Source: Panicum virgatum (lineage: Eukaryota; Streptophyta; Magnoliopsida; Poales; Poaceae). Taken from it: a DNA stretch of 64,000 nt. Each line of letters begins with the position of its first letter. Positions within the stretch are counted from its first letter, which is position 1. The notes under the pieces were generated by a model. It had not been told where the DNA came from, made no database searches, and saw nothing but the letters and a program-made list of their open reading frames with translations. This document shows positions 1 to 11,509 of the stretch, piece by piece. The translations under genes were made by a program, and so were the position numbers. The stretch is from contig NC_053150.1 in assembly GCF_016808335.1 (NCBI RefSeq), positions 29,592,030-29,656,029 on the forward strand, read 5' to 3'.

Positions 1-2510
1 TCTGAAGCTGAAGCAGGGCGCCACAGGGACGTCGACTGGGAGACGAACACCTAGAAGTCCTCGTAGTCCTGGTAGCACTGGACGAACTCCCTCGTGTCGG
101 CAGGAACTGAGCAGCAGTAGCGTAGCCAAGAGGAAAAAGTAGAGAAGAGGCAAGAGTGAGTACACAACTTGTACTCAACAAGTATAACACAAACTATGAG
201 GCTCTAGGCTGGCTGACTCAACTGCATTAGCTTTTAAGTGTTGGCAAAATTTTATTAAAGCTATTTACTACGAGTTGATGAGTTACCATTAACCCAGTTA
301 CATAGTAATTAATCAGAATTAATTAGGAAACTACTAAGAACCAAACCAAGACCAAGCCACCAAGGTAACCCCGAGAAGCACCTCCCTCGTCGGAAGGAGA
401 TAACTCCACTAATCAAAAGGATATAAAGTGGCTAGGAAATCCTTAAGGGCATACAGTATTAAAATGCAGTATGAAAATGTATTTAAAAGTGATGGGTTGT
501 TCATGTTACACTTGCCTTCCTCGTACTGCTCTGGCTGCTGCTCAAACTGCTCGGAAGACGGCTGCTCCGGGTACTGGTACTGGGGCTCCTCAGATGGATC
601 AACGTCTACTCACGAACACATGGCCAAAACAATGCACAATAATAAGCATACAAGCAAACACTGACAAAAACTAAGAAACAGTACAACAATACATGAAAAC
701 AGCGCACAAAACTATTCTAGAACTATTCTACACGTTACAACGATCGCGTGGACATAAAGAACGCTTAAAACGGAGCTAAGACGCATTTTCTAGGCTAAAA
801 ACAAGGTTCAGGGACTTATTTGTAAGAAAACTGAAGTTCCAGGGGCTTTTCTGCTAAAACCGAGGGCCTAGACGTAAATAACAGAAAGATCCGTGGGATG
901 ATGCACAAAAAGACCCTATCAGGACGGCGGGTTCTATTACTGGAAAGCTTAGGGGCTAAAGTGATAAAAACAGGACCTAACTGAGATTATTTTTGAATAA
1001 AGGTGGACTGCGGGTTGATTTAAAAGAAACCGGGGGTCTCTTTAGCAAAAAGTATAGGCTGAACCGTTATCTTTGCTCAGGGACCGTCGGATCTTGATCA
1101 AGGGGCTCAGATCTAATGGCCTCGGGATCTAATCTCGAGCGCCGGTTTAGGATCGGGCGGTCAGGGTGCCTCGCGGGCGACGGCGGCGGCGGAACGCCAC
1201 CGGAGCTCTGCTCCGCGGTGGCGGGCGGCTGGAGGCTCGCCGGCGCTGGCCGAAAATGGCCGTCCGAGCTTGTTTTGGGCTGCAGGTTGGTGCAAAAGGA
1301 CGAGCTCGGCACGTGTAGTCCACTGGGGCTCATAGCCGGGCTCGACGGGGGTTCGGGCGGCGTGCGCGACGGCGCAGGCGGCGGGCCTCGCCGGAGTGCA
1401 GTGCCGTAAGCAATAGAGCGCGCCAAGGTCCAAATTAGCCAACGCAAAAAGGAGTAGGGGTCTGGGAGATGCTCACCGAGGGTTTGTGGCGGTCGGATTT
1501 GCGGCGCAGGGCGGCCGGCGTCGAGGAAGGGCGGCGGCGCAGGCGGAGTTCGGTGGCGAGGTCGGCGCAGGGCTCCTCCTGGCCTTCTGACGGCACGGCT
1601 TGACCCAAGGCGATCCTGCGGGAAGGATGCGGGGGGGTCAGGGGGGCTCTGGGTAGCCGGCGGCGGAGAAAAGTGGTGGCGAGCTCGCTTACCGGCGGCG
1701 TGGGGACTCTGCTCCGCCCGGAGCTCGGAGGGGCGATGCGCTAGGGTTGCGGGGAGGCGGCTGCGGATGGGGAAGCAGGGGGGTGCGGCGCGGGCTACTT
1801 ATAGGGCGGCGGCGGCCCTGGGCGTGCGTGCCTGGCGTGGGGATCTCGCCGGGAAAGGCGGCGTGACAAGCGCAGCCGTTGCGCGAGGAAGGGGGTGGAG
1901 CTGACGCGTGGGCCCGCTCGGTCAGTGAGGAAAAGGGGTGAGGTCGGGCGAGCGCGGCCCGAGCGGGGTGCCGCTGGCGGGTGGGACCGGCAGGTCGGGC
2001 GGGCGACGCGCGTGGCGTGCGGGCCCGGGACGCAGCGGCTGAGGGGGACGCGCGCGCGGCGCTGCGCGGGACGAGCGCGGGGAGGCGCTGGCAGGTGGGG
2101 CCAGGCGTGACGGCGTCGCGGAGAGGGGAGAGCGAGTGCGGGCGGGATGGGCCGGCTCGGGCTGGCTGAGGCGCTGGGCCGGAGCGGGTTGGGCTGGGGT
2201 TTGGCAGCTTGGGCCGGGCTGGTTTTCTATTTAACTGGTTTTTCTTTCTATTTCTCTCTTTCTAATTCTAATTCAAACAAGGCTATTTGAATTCAAACAA
2301 AATTTGAATTCAACTCCTATGCATTCAAACAAAATAAAGCCATGCACCAGCATGAATGCAACACAAAAAATTTAACCCTATGATAAATTTTAATTACTTT
2401 GCGAGACAAAAATAAATTAAATGCAAGGCTAAACACATTAAACCTTAGAAATTTAAATAAAGCCAATTTAATTTATTAATAAATGCTGAAATTTAAATTA
2501 GGGTGTTACA
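1..2510 (-). repeat. 3' LTR of the left Tekay element (cut by window start)
   Basis: Aligned by eye with 7895-10402, it shows about 8 substitutions and one 2-bp indel (AA near 487) over about 2.5 kb. It ends in GGGTGTTACA at 2510 (TGTAACACCC on the coding strand). It holds a GC-rich block (about 1090-2210) and an AT-rich U3 edge (2220-2510). A TATA-like TATAAGT reads on the minus strand at 1803-1797. A perfect 8-bp stem hairpin lies at 157-177. Reading frames in the GC-rich block are not supported as genes. Confidence 0.95.
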
Positions 2511-2524
2511 GACCCTACCCCCTT
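2511..2524 (-). other. Polypurine tract of the left Tekay element
   Basis: Directly next to the 3' LTR the minus strand reads AAGGGGGTAGGGTC. The same purine run precedes the 3' LTR of the second Tekay element at 41361-41374. This is where plus-strand DNA synthesis is primed in LTR elements. Confidence 0.85.
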
Positions 2525-2545
2525 AAAGAAATCTCGTCCCGAGAT

Positions 2546-5500
2546 TTAGCTGGGCTGGCTAGCAAAGAGATCTGGATATGTCTTTTTCAACTCATCTTCT
2601 CGCTCCCAAGTAGCCTCAGCTTCACTGTGATGACTCCACTGAACTCTGCACATCTTGATGCGCTTGTTCCGAGTAACCCTCTCTGATGTCTCCAGAATTT
2701 TCACCGGGTGCTCGGTATAAGTCAGATCCTCCTGCACATCGACTCCATCCAGGGGTGCCTGCTCCTCGGGTACTCGCAGACACCTCTTCAGCTGAGATAT
2801 ATGGAAGACATCATGAACTCCTGAGAGACTGAGAGGTAACTCCAGGCGATAAGCAACTTCGCCTTTCCGCTCTAGCACCTTGAATGGCCCCACATACCGA
2901 GGTGCTAACTTCCCTTTGACATTGAATCTGCGGATTCCTCTCATCGGAGACACCTTCAGGTATACATAATCACCGACACTAAAAGTCAGGTCTCTCCGTT
3001 TGCCATCTGCATAGCTCTTCTGTCTGCTCTGTGCAATCCTCAGATTTTCTCGCACAGCCTGAACCATCTGCTCTGCATCATCTATGATCTCGGGGCCAAA
3101 GAGCTGCTTTTCACCAATCTGATCCCAATAGAGAGGAGTCCTGCACTTTCTGCCATACAATGCCTCAAAGGGAGACTTCTTCAGACTGGCCTGATAGCTG
3201 TTGTTATATGAAAACTCAGCAAATGACAGGCACTTATCCCAACTAGTACCGTACTGGATAGCACAAGCTCTCAGCATATCCTCCAACACTTGGTTGGTTC
3301 TCTCTGTCTGCCCATCTGTCTGAGGGTGATAAGCCGTACTGAAACGCAGCTTCGTATCCAACGAGTCATGGAGCTGCTCCCAGAACCGAGAAGTGAACTG
3401 AGACCCTCTGTCAGATATGATCTTCTTGGGCACACCATGTAAGCAGACAATCCGAGAGATGTACAACTCCGCAAGTCTAGCACCGGAGTAAGTAGTGTTC
3501 ACTGGAATGAAGTGAGCAACCTTCGTCAGACGATCCACTACTACCCAAATGGAGTTGTACCCTTTCTGAGTACGAGGCAATCCAACAATGAAGTCCATAG
3601 TGATTTCCTCCCATTTCCACTCTGGAATCTTCAAAGGCTGTAACAGACCTGCTGGCCTCTGATGCTCAGCCTTGACACGCTGACAGGTGTCACAAATAGC
3701 CACGTACTCTGCCACTGAACGCTTCATCCCATACCACCAGAAACGTTCCTTCAGATCATAATACATCTTCGTGCTGCCCGGATGAATAGAGTAAGCTGTA
3801 TCATGGGCCTCACTCAGAATCAACTTCCGAAGATCATGCACATCAGGCACGCAGATCCGGTTCTTGTACCACAAAGTACCCTGATCATCCTCTCTGAAAT
3901 GAGGAGCCTTGCCCTTCTTGAGCAACTCACGAATCTCCTGCAGCTTCTCATCATCTTTCTGATGCTGCCTGATCTCTGACTCTAGAGTCGGTACTGCCTC
4001 AAACGCTGCACTGGAGGTATGATGCAAGAAACCCAGACTCAACTGCTCGAACTCCTCGCATAACTCTAGTGGCATCTGGAAAGCAACGGCCATGTTGACA
4101 TAACTCCTTCTGCTCAAAGCATCTGCTACAACATTGGCCTTGCCAGGATGATAGTGAATCTCCAGATCATAGTCCTTGACCAACTCTAGCCATCTTCTCT
4201 GCCGCATGTTCAGCTCATTCTGCGTGAAAATATACTTGAGGCTCTTGTGATCAGTGTAGATATCACACCGCTGCCCATACAAGTAATGCCTCCAAATCTT
4301 CAGAGCATGCACAACTGCGGCTAACTCAAGATCATGAGTGGGATAATTCAGCTCATGCCGGCGTAGCTGCCGTGAAGCATAAGCTATCACTCTGCCCTCC
4401 TGCATCAGAACACACCCAAGACCATCCTTCGAAGCATCACAATACACCGTGAACCTCTTCGTCTGGTCTGGCAGAGTCAGGACTGGCGCCGTAGTCAACC
4501 TTTTCTTCAACTCATCAAAGGCCATCTGACGCTCATCAGTCCATACAAAAGCCACACCCTTCTCCAGCAAAGAAGTCAAAGGCTTCGCGATCTTGGAGAA
4601 ATTCTCAATGAACCTCCGATAATATCCAGCTAAGCCCAAGAAAGACCTGACTTCCTTCACTGTCTGCGGTGTCTCCCACTCAAGCACATCCTTCACCTTG
4701 CTCGGATCAACAGCAATGCCTCCCTGAGAGATAACATGACCGAGGAATGGCACCTCGTCAATCCAGAACTCGCACTTGCTGAACTTGGCATACAACTGAT
4801 GCTCTCTCAATCTCTGCAACACGAGTCTCAGATGCTCCTCATGCTCTTCTTCTGTCTTGGAAAAGATCAGAATATCATCAATGAAAATCACCACAAAGAC
4901 ATCCAGATAATCCATGAAGACCATGTTCATCAGATGCATGAAGTAAGCCGGGGCATTAGTCAGGCCGAAGGACATGACTGTATACTCATATAGCCCGTAC
5001 TTGCAGGTGAATGCCGTCTTCGGAATATCCCCAGGACGGATCCTCAGCTGAAAATAACCCGAACGAAGATCAATCTTCGAGAATATACGAGCACCTCGAA
5101 GCAAATCGAAGAGATCCTCAATACGGGGCAGTGGATGCTTGTTCTTGATAGTAACTGCATTCAGCTCCCGATAATCGACACACATCCTCTTCGAGCCATC
5201 CTTCTTATCTACCAGCAATAATGGAAAAGCCCAAGGAGAGAAGCTGCGACGGATATAGCCCTTGTCTAGCAACTCATCAATAGTCTTCTTTACTTCTTCA
5301 TGCTCTATAGGCGCCATACGGTAGGGCCGCTTTGCAATAGGAGCTGTGCCAGGCAAGAGATCAATACAAAACTCAATGGCGCGTTCAGGCGGCATACCTG
5401 GCAGATCATCCGGAAAGACATCCGGGAATTCAGACACCACGCGAATACCGTCCGTGGGTCTAGCCTCCATCTGATGAAGAAATCCCGAAGGCTCTACTGC

Positions 5501-7116
5501 ACTGATAACAACCTCTTGGCCACTGGAAGCTGATAACAAGACTGTCCTCTGAGCACAATCTATCCGAACTCCCCATTTGGCCAGAGTCTCCATTCCCAGA
5601 ATGACATCAATGCCCTTGGTGTCTAGCACCATCAGATCAGTACAGAACTCTACTCCCCTCAAAGAAACACTGACTCTCGGGCAGTAAGTGTGAGACCTCA
5701 ACTGTCCTCCCGGTGAAGATACTAACAGGCACCTCTTTAATGTGCTAGTATGAATACCATGATGCTCGACAAAAGACTGAGTAATGAAGGAATGCGTAGC
5801 ACCAGTATCAAAAAGCACTGTAGCTGGATATGAATTAACCATGAACGTACCAATAACCACGTTGGGAGCCTCGGCCGCTGACTCGGCCGTCACGTGGTTC
5901 ACCCTGCCCTGTGCTGGCGCCCTGGGCTGAGCTGGGCGTCCCTGCTGTCCCGCCTGCGCCTTCCGGGGGCAAGCGTTGGCGTAGTGCCCCGGCTGGCCGC
6001 AGTGAAAGCAGGTGCGAGGAGGTCCCTGAGCCTGCTGTCCGGTAGGAGCTGCCGGACGTGGAGCCTGCGGTGCCGGTGGAGCCGGTGGAGCACGAGCCGG
6101 AAGTGCCGGTAACCTCTGGCCCTGACCTGCCTGCTGCTGCTGTCGAGGCGGGTACTGCTGTGGTGGCCTCTGCTGGTACTGCTGAGGAGGCCGGTACTGA
6201 GGCTGGTACGGCTGAGGCTGCTGGAGTCGTGGACGAGTGTTGCTGCCGGAAGCAACGGGGACAACCTTCCTCTTCTTGTCCTCCATCTCCAAGTGCTTGC
6301 GCTCAGTGTTGAGCGCGCTGTCAACCAGATGGTTGAAGTCGTCGAAGCAGAGGTTGAGCAGCGCGTACTGGAGGTAGTCCTCAAGACCCTCCATGAAGTG
6401 CTCCTGCTTCTTGCGGTCATCCGCAACCTCGGCAGGGGCGTAGCGAGCCAGCTGAAGAAAGCGATCACGATACTCCGTGACCGACATAGTCCCCTGAATT
6501 GACAAAGACAGATAGATATCGGAAGATTAACTCAAGATTCATAAGGATAGAACAAGGGGCATTAGCTCAAAAGAAACCGCTGAATGATTATATTTAAGAT
6601 TACCTGCTTCAGTGCAAGGAACTCCTTCTGCTTCATCTTCATAACGCCCGCGGGGACGTTGTGGCTGCGGAAACGCTCCCTGAACTGGAGCCAAGTGAGA
6701 GACTCGCGGTCGTGAACTGGGTGGGACTCCCACCAGTCCAAAGCTGCCCCTCGCAGCTGTCCTGCTGCGTACAAGACGCGCTCACGGTCATCGCACTGGG
6801 CGATGTCCAGCTGACGCTCCACTGCACGGAGCCAGTCGTCAGCCTGAAGAGGGTCGGACGTGTGAGAGAACGTCAGCGGGTGACCCCTCAGGAACTCAGC
6901 ACGCCTGTCGCGAGGCTGCGGCGGTGGAGGAGGCGGAGGCTGAGTGTGAGCGTGCTGAAGAGCCTGAACAGTGTTGTTCAGGGTAGCCATCATCTGCATC
7001 TGGAGTTGGAAGTACTGCTCCGGAGTCAAGGGCGGAGGCATCGGGATCCCGGTACCCTGATTGTTCTGACCCTGCTGCTGGCCAGAACCGGAATCGGTGC
7101 TCCTGGTGTTCACCAT
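2546..7116 (-). CDS. gag-pol: Tekay gag-pol polyprotein, two exons, open
   Basis: Encodes capsid plus the enzymes for reverse transcription and integration. Exon 1 is 7116-6604 (171 codons, starts MVNTRS) and exon 2 is 6493-2546 (1315 codons), about 1486 residues in all with no internal stop. Counting from the methionine at 6505, the zinc knuckle ([14 protein letters not shown]) is at about 166-179, the protease DTGA at 233, the RT active site FIDD at 541-544 and the RNase H YCDAS at about 688. The integrase HHCC runs from H901 to C941, with catalytic acidic residues near 971, 1032 and 1068. The last 60 or so residues resemble the Tekay chromodomain, which guides integration to chromatin. The start was chosen because MVNTR is the usual Tekay N terminus and follows the untranslated leader. 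Intactness suggests an autonomous copy; expression is not shown. Confidence 0.93.
6494..6603 (-). other. Intron in gag of the left Tekay element
   Basis: On the minus strand the sequence reads CTGAAGCAG then GTAATCTT, and ends TTGTCAATTCAG before GGGACTATG. The 110-bp length is not a multiple of three. Read through, exon 1 stops within 14 codons; removing the segment joins gag in phase 0. The second Tekay element has the same structure at 29568-29680 (113 bp). Splicing is inferred from the GT-AG borders, the frame and the conservation. Confidence 0.8.
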
Positions 7117-7670
7117 CTGATTTGAACAAAAGATTTCACGAGTAAGGATATTGCAGGAATAAATTCAGATGGATATGATAACTCTCTGCGGAAAAAGACT
7201 CAGCCATGATAAAGTAGACAGGATAGAGTTGACTGTTTTACCCCCAACGATCTAACTCATTTTATTAATTAGTTAACTTTAACATCTGAGTGATTTTCTT
7301 TAAACAAATTTAAACTACTAAGCTATGCAATCAGTCAAAAATCCAAATCAAACATGTAGCATAATAACAAGCAGACAATTTTCACGACTTAGCCGAGTTT
7401 AGCAAAAGACTCGACTAACACAACGCGTCGCAGAACGTGCTATCGTATTATTATAGAAGGTCACCTACCTAATACTCATGTTGGTCAGATGACTGATTCA
7501 GGCCAAAATCTACGAAACTATTCTTCAGAGAGAGAAATCAAGGCAAGACGGGTAAAAAGTCATAGAAGTCAAGGGGTATAATAGTAAAATAGTGTCAGCA
7601 GACAAGGATTGGAGAGAAGAGGTCCTAAAACTCGACCAGTTCTATCTAGGCTTCGTCCTACAGTCGATAC

Positions 7671-7683
7671 GGCTTTGATACCA
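7671..7683 (-). other. Primer binding site, initiator-Met tRNA type
   Basis: Three bases inside the 5' LTR the minus strand reads TGGTATCAAAGCC. It differs by one base from the TGGTATCAGAGCC of the other Tekay and the Copia elements here, which is the usual complement to the 3' end of initiator methionine tRNA. Confidence 0.85.
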
Positions 7684-7686
7684 CTC

Positions 7687-10402
7687 TGTAACACCCGGTT
7701 TATAAAAGAACATAAACCGAGCAATCATATACGTGCCAGGATCAAGTCACACGTATATACAACAGAATGAACAGTATATCATAGCACATATCACGTAAAA
7801 AGATGTAATAAAGCGAATACGAATGTTATTTATTACAATAATGACAAAAATGTCTGATACAGCGGAAGCGAAGTACAAAATACGAATAAAGCTCTCTGAA
7901 GCTGAAGCAGGGCGCCACAGGGACGTCGACTGGGAGACGAACACCTAGAAGTCCTCGTAGTCCTGGTAGCGCTGGACGAACTCCCTCGTGTCGGCAGGAA
8001 CTGAGCAGCAGTAGCGTAGCCAAGAGGAAAAAGTAGAGAAGAGGCAAGAGTGAGTACACAACTTGTACTCAACAAGTATAACACAAACTATGAGGCTCTA
8101 GGCTGGCTGACTCAACTGCATTAGCTTTTAAGTGTTGGCAAAATTTTATTAAAGCTATTTACTACGAGTTGATGAGTTACCATTAACCCAGTTACATAGT
8201 AATTAATCAGAATTAATTAGGAAACTACTAAGAACCAAACCAAGACCAAGCCACCAAGGTAACCCCGAGAAGCACCTCCCTCGTCGGAAGGAGATAACTC
8301 CACTAATCAAAAGGATATAAAGTGGCTAGGAAATCCTTAAGGGCATACAGTATTAAAATGCAGTATGAAAATGTATTTAAGTGATGGGTTGTTCATGTTA
8401 CACTTGCCTTCCTCGTACTGCTCTGGCTGCTGCTCAAACTGCTCGGAAGACGGCTGCTCCGGGTACTGGTACTGGGGCTCCTCAGATGGATCAACGTCTA
8501 CTCACGAACACATGGCCAAAACAATGCACAATAATAAGCATACAAGCAAACACTGACAAAAACTAAGAAACAGTACAACAATACATGAAAACAGCGCACA
8601 AAACTATTCTAGAACTATTCTACACGTTACAACGATCGCGTGGACATAAAGAACGCTTAAAACGGAGCTAAGACGCATTTTCTAGGCTAAAAACAAGGTT
8701 CAGGGACTTATTTGTAAGAAAACTGAAGTTCCAGGGGCTTTTCTGCTAAAACCGAGGGCCTAGACGTAAATAACAGAAAGATCCGTGGGATGATGCACAA
8801 AAAGACCCTATCAGGACGGCGGGTTCTATTACTGGAAAGCTTAGGCGCTAAAGTGATAAAAACAGGACCTAACTGAGATTATTTTTGAATAAAGGTGGAC
8901 TGCGGGTTGATTTAAAAGAAACCGGGGGTCTCTTTAGCAAAAAGTATAGGCTGAACCGTTATCTTTGCTCAGGGACCGTCGGATCTTGATCAAGGGGCTC
9001 AGATCTAATGGCCTCGGGATCTAATCTCGAGCGCCGGTTTAGGATCGGGCGGTCAGGGTGCCTCGCGGGCGACGGCGGCGGCGGAACGCCACCGGAGCTC
9101 TGCTCCGCGGTGGCGGGCGGCTGGAGGCTCGCCGGCGCTGGCCGAAAATGGCCGTCCGAGCTTGTTTTGGGCTGCAGGTTGGTGCAAAAGGACGAGCTCG
9201 GCACGTGTAGTCCACTGGGGCTCATAGCCGGGCTCGACGGGGGTTCGGGCGGCGTGCGCGACGGCGCAGGTGGCGGGCCTCGCTGGAGTGCAGTGCCGTA
9301 AGCAATAGAGCGCGCCAAGGTCCAAATTAGCCAATGCAAAAAGGAGTAGGGGTCTGGGAGATGCTCACCGAGGGTTTGTGGCGGTCGGATTTGCGGCGCA
9401 GGGCGGCCGGCGTCGAGGAAGGGCGGCGGCGCAGGCGGAGTTCGGTGGCGAGGTCGGCGCAGGGCTCCTCCTGGCCTTCTGACGGCACGGCTTGACCCAA
9501 GGCGATCCTGCGGGAAGGATGCGGGGGGGTCAGGGGGGCTCTAGGTAGCCGGCGGCGGAGAAAAGTGGTGGCGAGCTCGCTTACCGGCGGCGTGGGGACT
9601 CTGCTCCGCCCGGAGCTCGGAGGGGCGATGCGCTAGGGTTGCGGGGAGGCGGCTGCGGATGGGGAAGCAGGGGGGTGCGGCGCGGGCTACTTATAGGGCG
9701 GCGGCGGCCCTGGGCGTGCGTGCCTGGCGTGGGGATCTCGCCGGGAAAGGCGGCGTGACAAGCGCAGCCGTTGCGCGAGGAAGGGGGTGGAGCTGACGCG
9801 TGGGCCCGCTCGGTCAGTGAGGAAAAGGGGTGAGGTCGGGCGAGCGCGGCCCGAGCGGGGTGCCGCTGGCGGGTGGGACCGGCAGGTCGGGCGGGCGACG
9901 CGCGTGGCGTGCGGGCCCGGGACGCAGCGGCTGAGGGGGACGCGCGCGCGGCGCTGCGCGGGACGAGCGCGGGGAGGCGTTGGCAGGTGGGGCCAGGCGT
10001 GACGGCGTCGCGGAGAGGGGAGAGCGAGTGCGGGCGGGATGGGCCGGCTCGGGCTGGCTGAGGCGCTGGGCCGGAGCGGGTTGGGCTGGGGTTTGGCAGC
10101 TTGGGCCGGGCTGGTTTTCTATTTAATTGGTTTTTCTTTCTATTTCTCTCTTTCTAATTCTAATTCAAACAAGGCTATTTGAATTCAAACAAAATTTGAA
10201 TTCAACTCCTATGCATTCAAACAAAATAAAGCCATGCACCAGCATGAATGCAACACAAAAAATTTAACCCTATGATAAATTTTAATTACTTTGCGAGACA
10301 AAAATAAATTAAATGCAAGGCTAAACACATTAAACCTTAGAAATTTAAATAAAGCCAATTTAATTTATTAATAAATGCTGAAATTTAAATTAGGGTGTTA
10401 CA
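7687..10402 (-). repeat. 5' LTR of the left Tekay element, 2716 bp
   Basis: Begins TGTAACACCC at 7687 and ends GGGTGTTACA at 10402. It is nearly identical to 1-2510. On the coding strand it has an AT-rich U3 edge, a GC-rich block, a TATA-like TATAAGT (9695-9689) that would start the element's transcript, and a TGAGTACA/TGTACTCA hairpin at 8051-8071. Seven of the eight differences between the two copies are transitions, mostly C-T or G-A. Confidence 0.96.
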
Positions 10403-10708
10403 GACACCCAAGCTAGCATCTTGAGGAACAAAGCTAAATTGGAAGCTGAACGTGATCGTCTTCTGCAAGAGCTTAATCGGGTAAACCAAGCAATAGACAT
10501 TGCAGATCACAATCTTAGTCAGATTCCACCGGCTATCACCAAACTCCAAGAAGATAAGCAAAAATACGCTCGTCAAACATATCAACTCCATAAGAGTCTG
10601 CAGCCGATCTCTAGCTCTTCGGCGAATGATAATCAAGTGATTGCAAACATTGATCAAATTCGCCTGCGTGCGATAAAAGTAATCTGGGAAGCTTTAGGAT
10701 TACTGTAG
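10403..10708 (+). pseudogene. C-terminal coiled-coil end of a Tat antisense ORF, cut by the Tekay insertion
   Basis: The frame is open from the Tekay junction (10403) to a TAG at 10706, with no start codon. It encodes about 101 residues, rich in E, K, Q and L with coiled-coil character (for example KLEAERDRLLQELNRVNQAI). It lies on the opposite strand to the gag and protease of its element, in the position expected for the extra antisense ORF of Tat elements. The N-terminal part should lie to the left of the Tekay element, outside the window. The assignment as the extra ORF is inferred from position and from the coiled-coil near the end of the one at 45528-51682. Confidence 0.65.
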
Positions 10709-10948
10709 AGGCACTCTTTGTATCGTAATCTTCAGGAATTGCAAACACATGATCCAATTCCAGAAACTCTATCTATGTGATTTTATTGCTCTAAGGGCGA
10801 CTCATATCGTGTCGGCCATATTGCAACCGATGCATCCAACTTGCAAATCAGCTTTTACATATTTTTTGCACTAAAGGCAATACTTCCTAGTATTGTCTAT
10901 AACTTACAAAATCCGACCGATACTATAATCGGCCACACCCTTCATCGA

Positions 10949-11509
10949 TCAAGACTCATCCGAAGAATCTCCACACTTTACCGATGTGACTTCATAATTA
11001 GCCATCCGAAAGAAATCCTTCTCCCATGCTTGACCAGAAAGACAATTCATCCAATCATAACTCACTATATAGGCCTCAGCCAATGCCACGCAGAATGACG
11101 AATCGGCCGATACTACTTCAATAGTATCGTCAACCCACTGAATCAAACATTGATGCATAGTAGATGGAATGCAACAGTTGGCATGTATCCAATCCCGACC
11201 CAGTAGCAAACTATATGAACCTTTGCCATTAATAATGAAGAAAGTAGTAGGAAGGGTCTTACTGCCAATTGTGAGATCGACCCCTTCGAAATCATTGAGC
11301 ATCATATCAGTCTTCGTCAGATCATCCTGATTCTTCCCAAGCTTGCGTAGCATAACATAAGGCATTATATTCACAGCTGCACCTCCATCAACCAACATCT
11401 TTGTAACAGGATTGCCATCGACAAATCCTTTTAGGAACAGTGCCTTAAGATGTTGCCTCTTGCCTTCTTCTGGCTTCTCAAACGTTGCAGGCAACGGTAC
11501 GAAGTTCAA
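10949..11509 (-). pseudogene. Retropepsin-like protease region of the Tat-like element
   Basis: About 186 residues in one frame, with the aspartic protease motif LVDGGAAVNIMP (the DTG position reads DGG) and a downstream LLLGRDWIH that fits the flap and C-terminal protease motif. DGG in place of DTG or DSG is common in some Tat and Athila proteases, so activity cannot be judged. The frame ends abruptly; the RT that normally follows is absent. Confidence 0.75.

Larger units (their letters stand above)
1..10402 (-). mobile_element. Ty3/gypsy Tekay-type chromovirus, nearly complete and young
   Basis: An LTR retrotransposon on the minus strand: 5' LTR 7687-10402, primer binding site 7671-7683, spliced gag-pol 7116-2546, polypurine tract 2511-2524, 3' LTR 1-2510. 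Base 1 matches base 7895 of the other LTR, so only about 208 bp of the 3' LTR lie outside the window. The domain order (gag, zinc knuckle, protease, RT, RNase H, integrase, chromodomain-like tail) and the TGTAACACCC ends fit the Tekay/Del clade. The reading frame is open throughout once a 110-bp intron is removed. It interrupts the antisense ORF of an older Tat-like element. The predicted target duplication is GACAC (10403-10407); the left copy is outside the window. Confidence 0.95.

Noticed and set aside
1067..2169. Several frames of 62-126 codons in the GC-rich block of the left Tekay LTR (repeated at 8959-10061)
   Set aside because: They overlap on both strands, are low-complexity (R, A, G, P) and are alike in both LTRs only because the LTRs are young.
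5894..6502. Plus- and minus-strand frames overlapping Tekay gag
   Set aside because: Shadows of the proline and glutamine-rich gag region in other frames.
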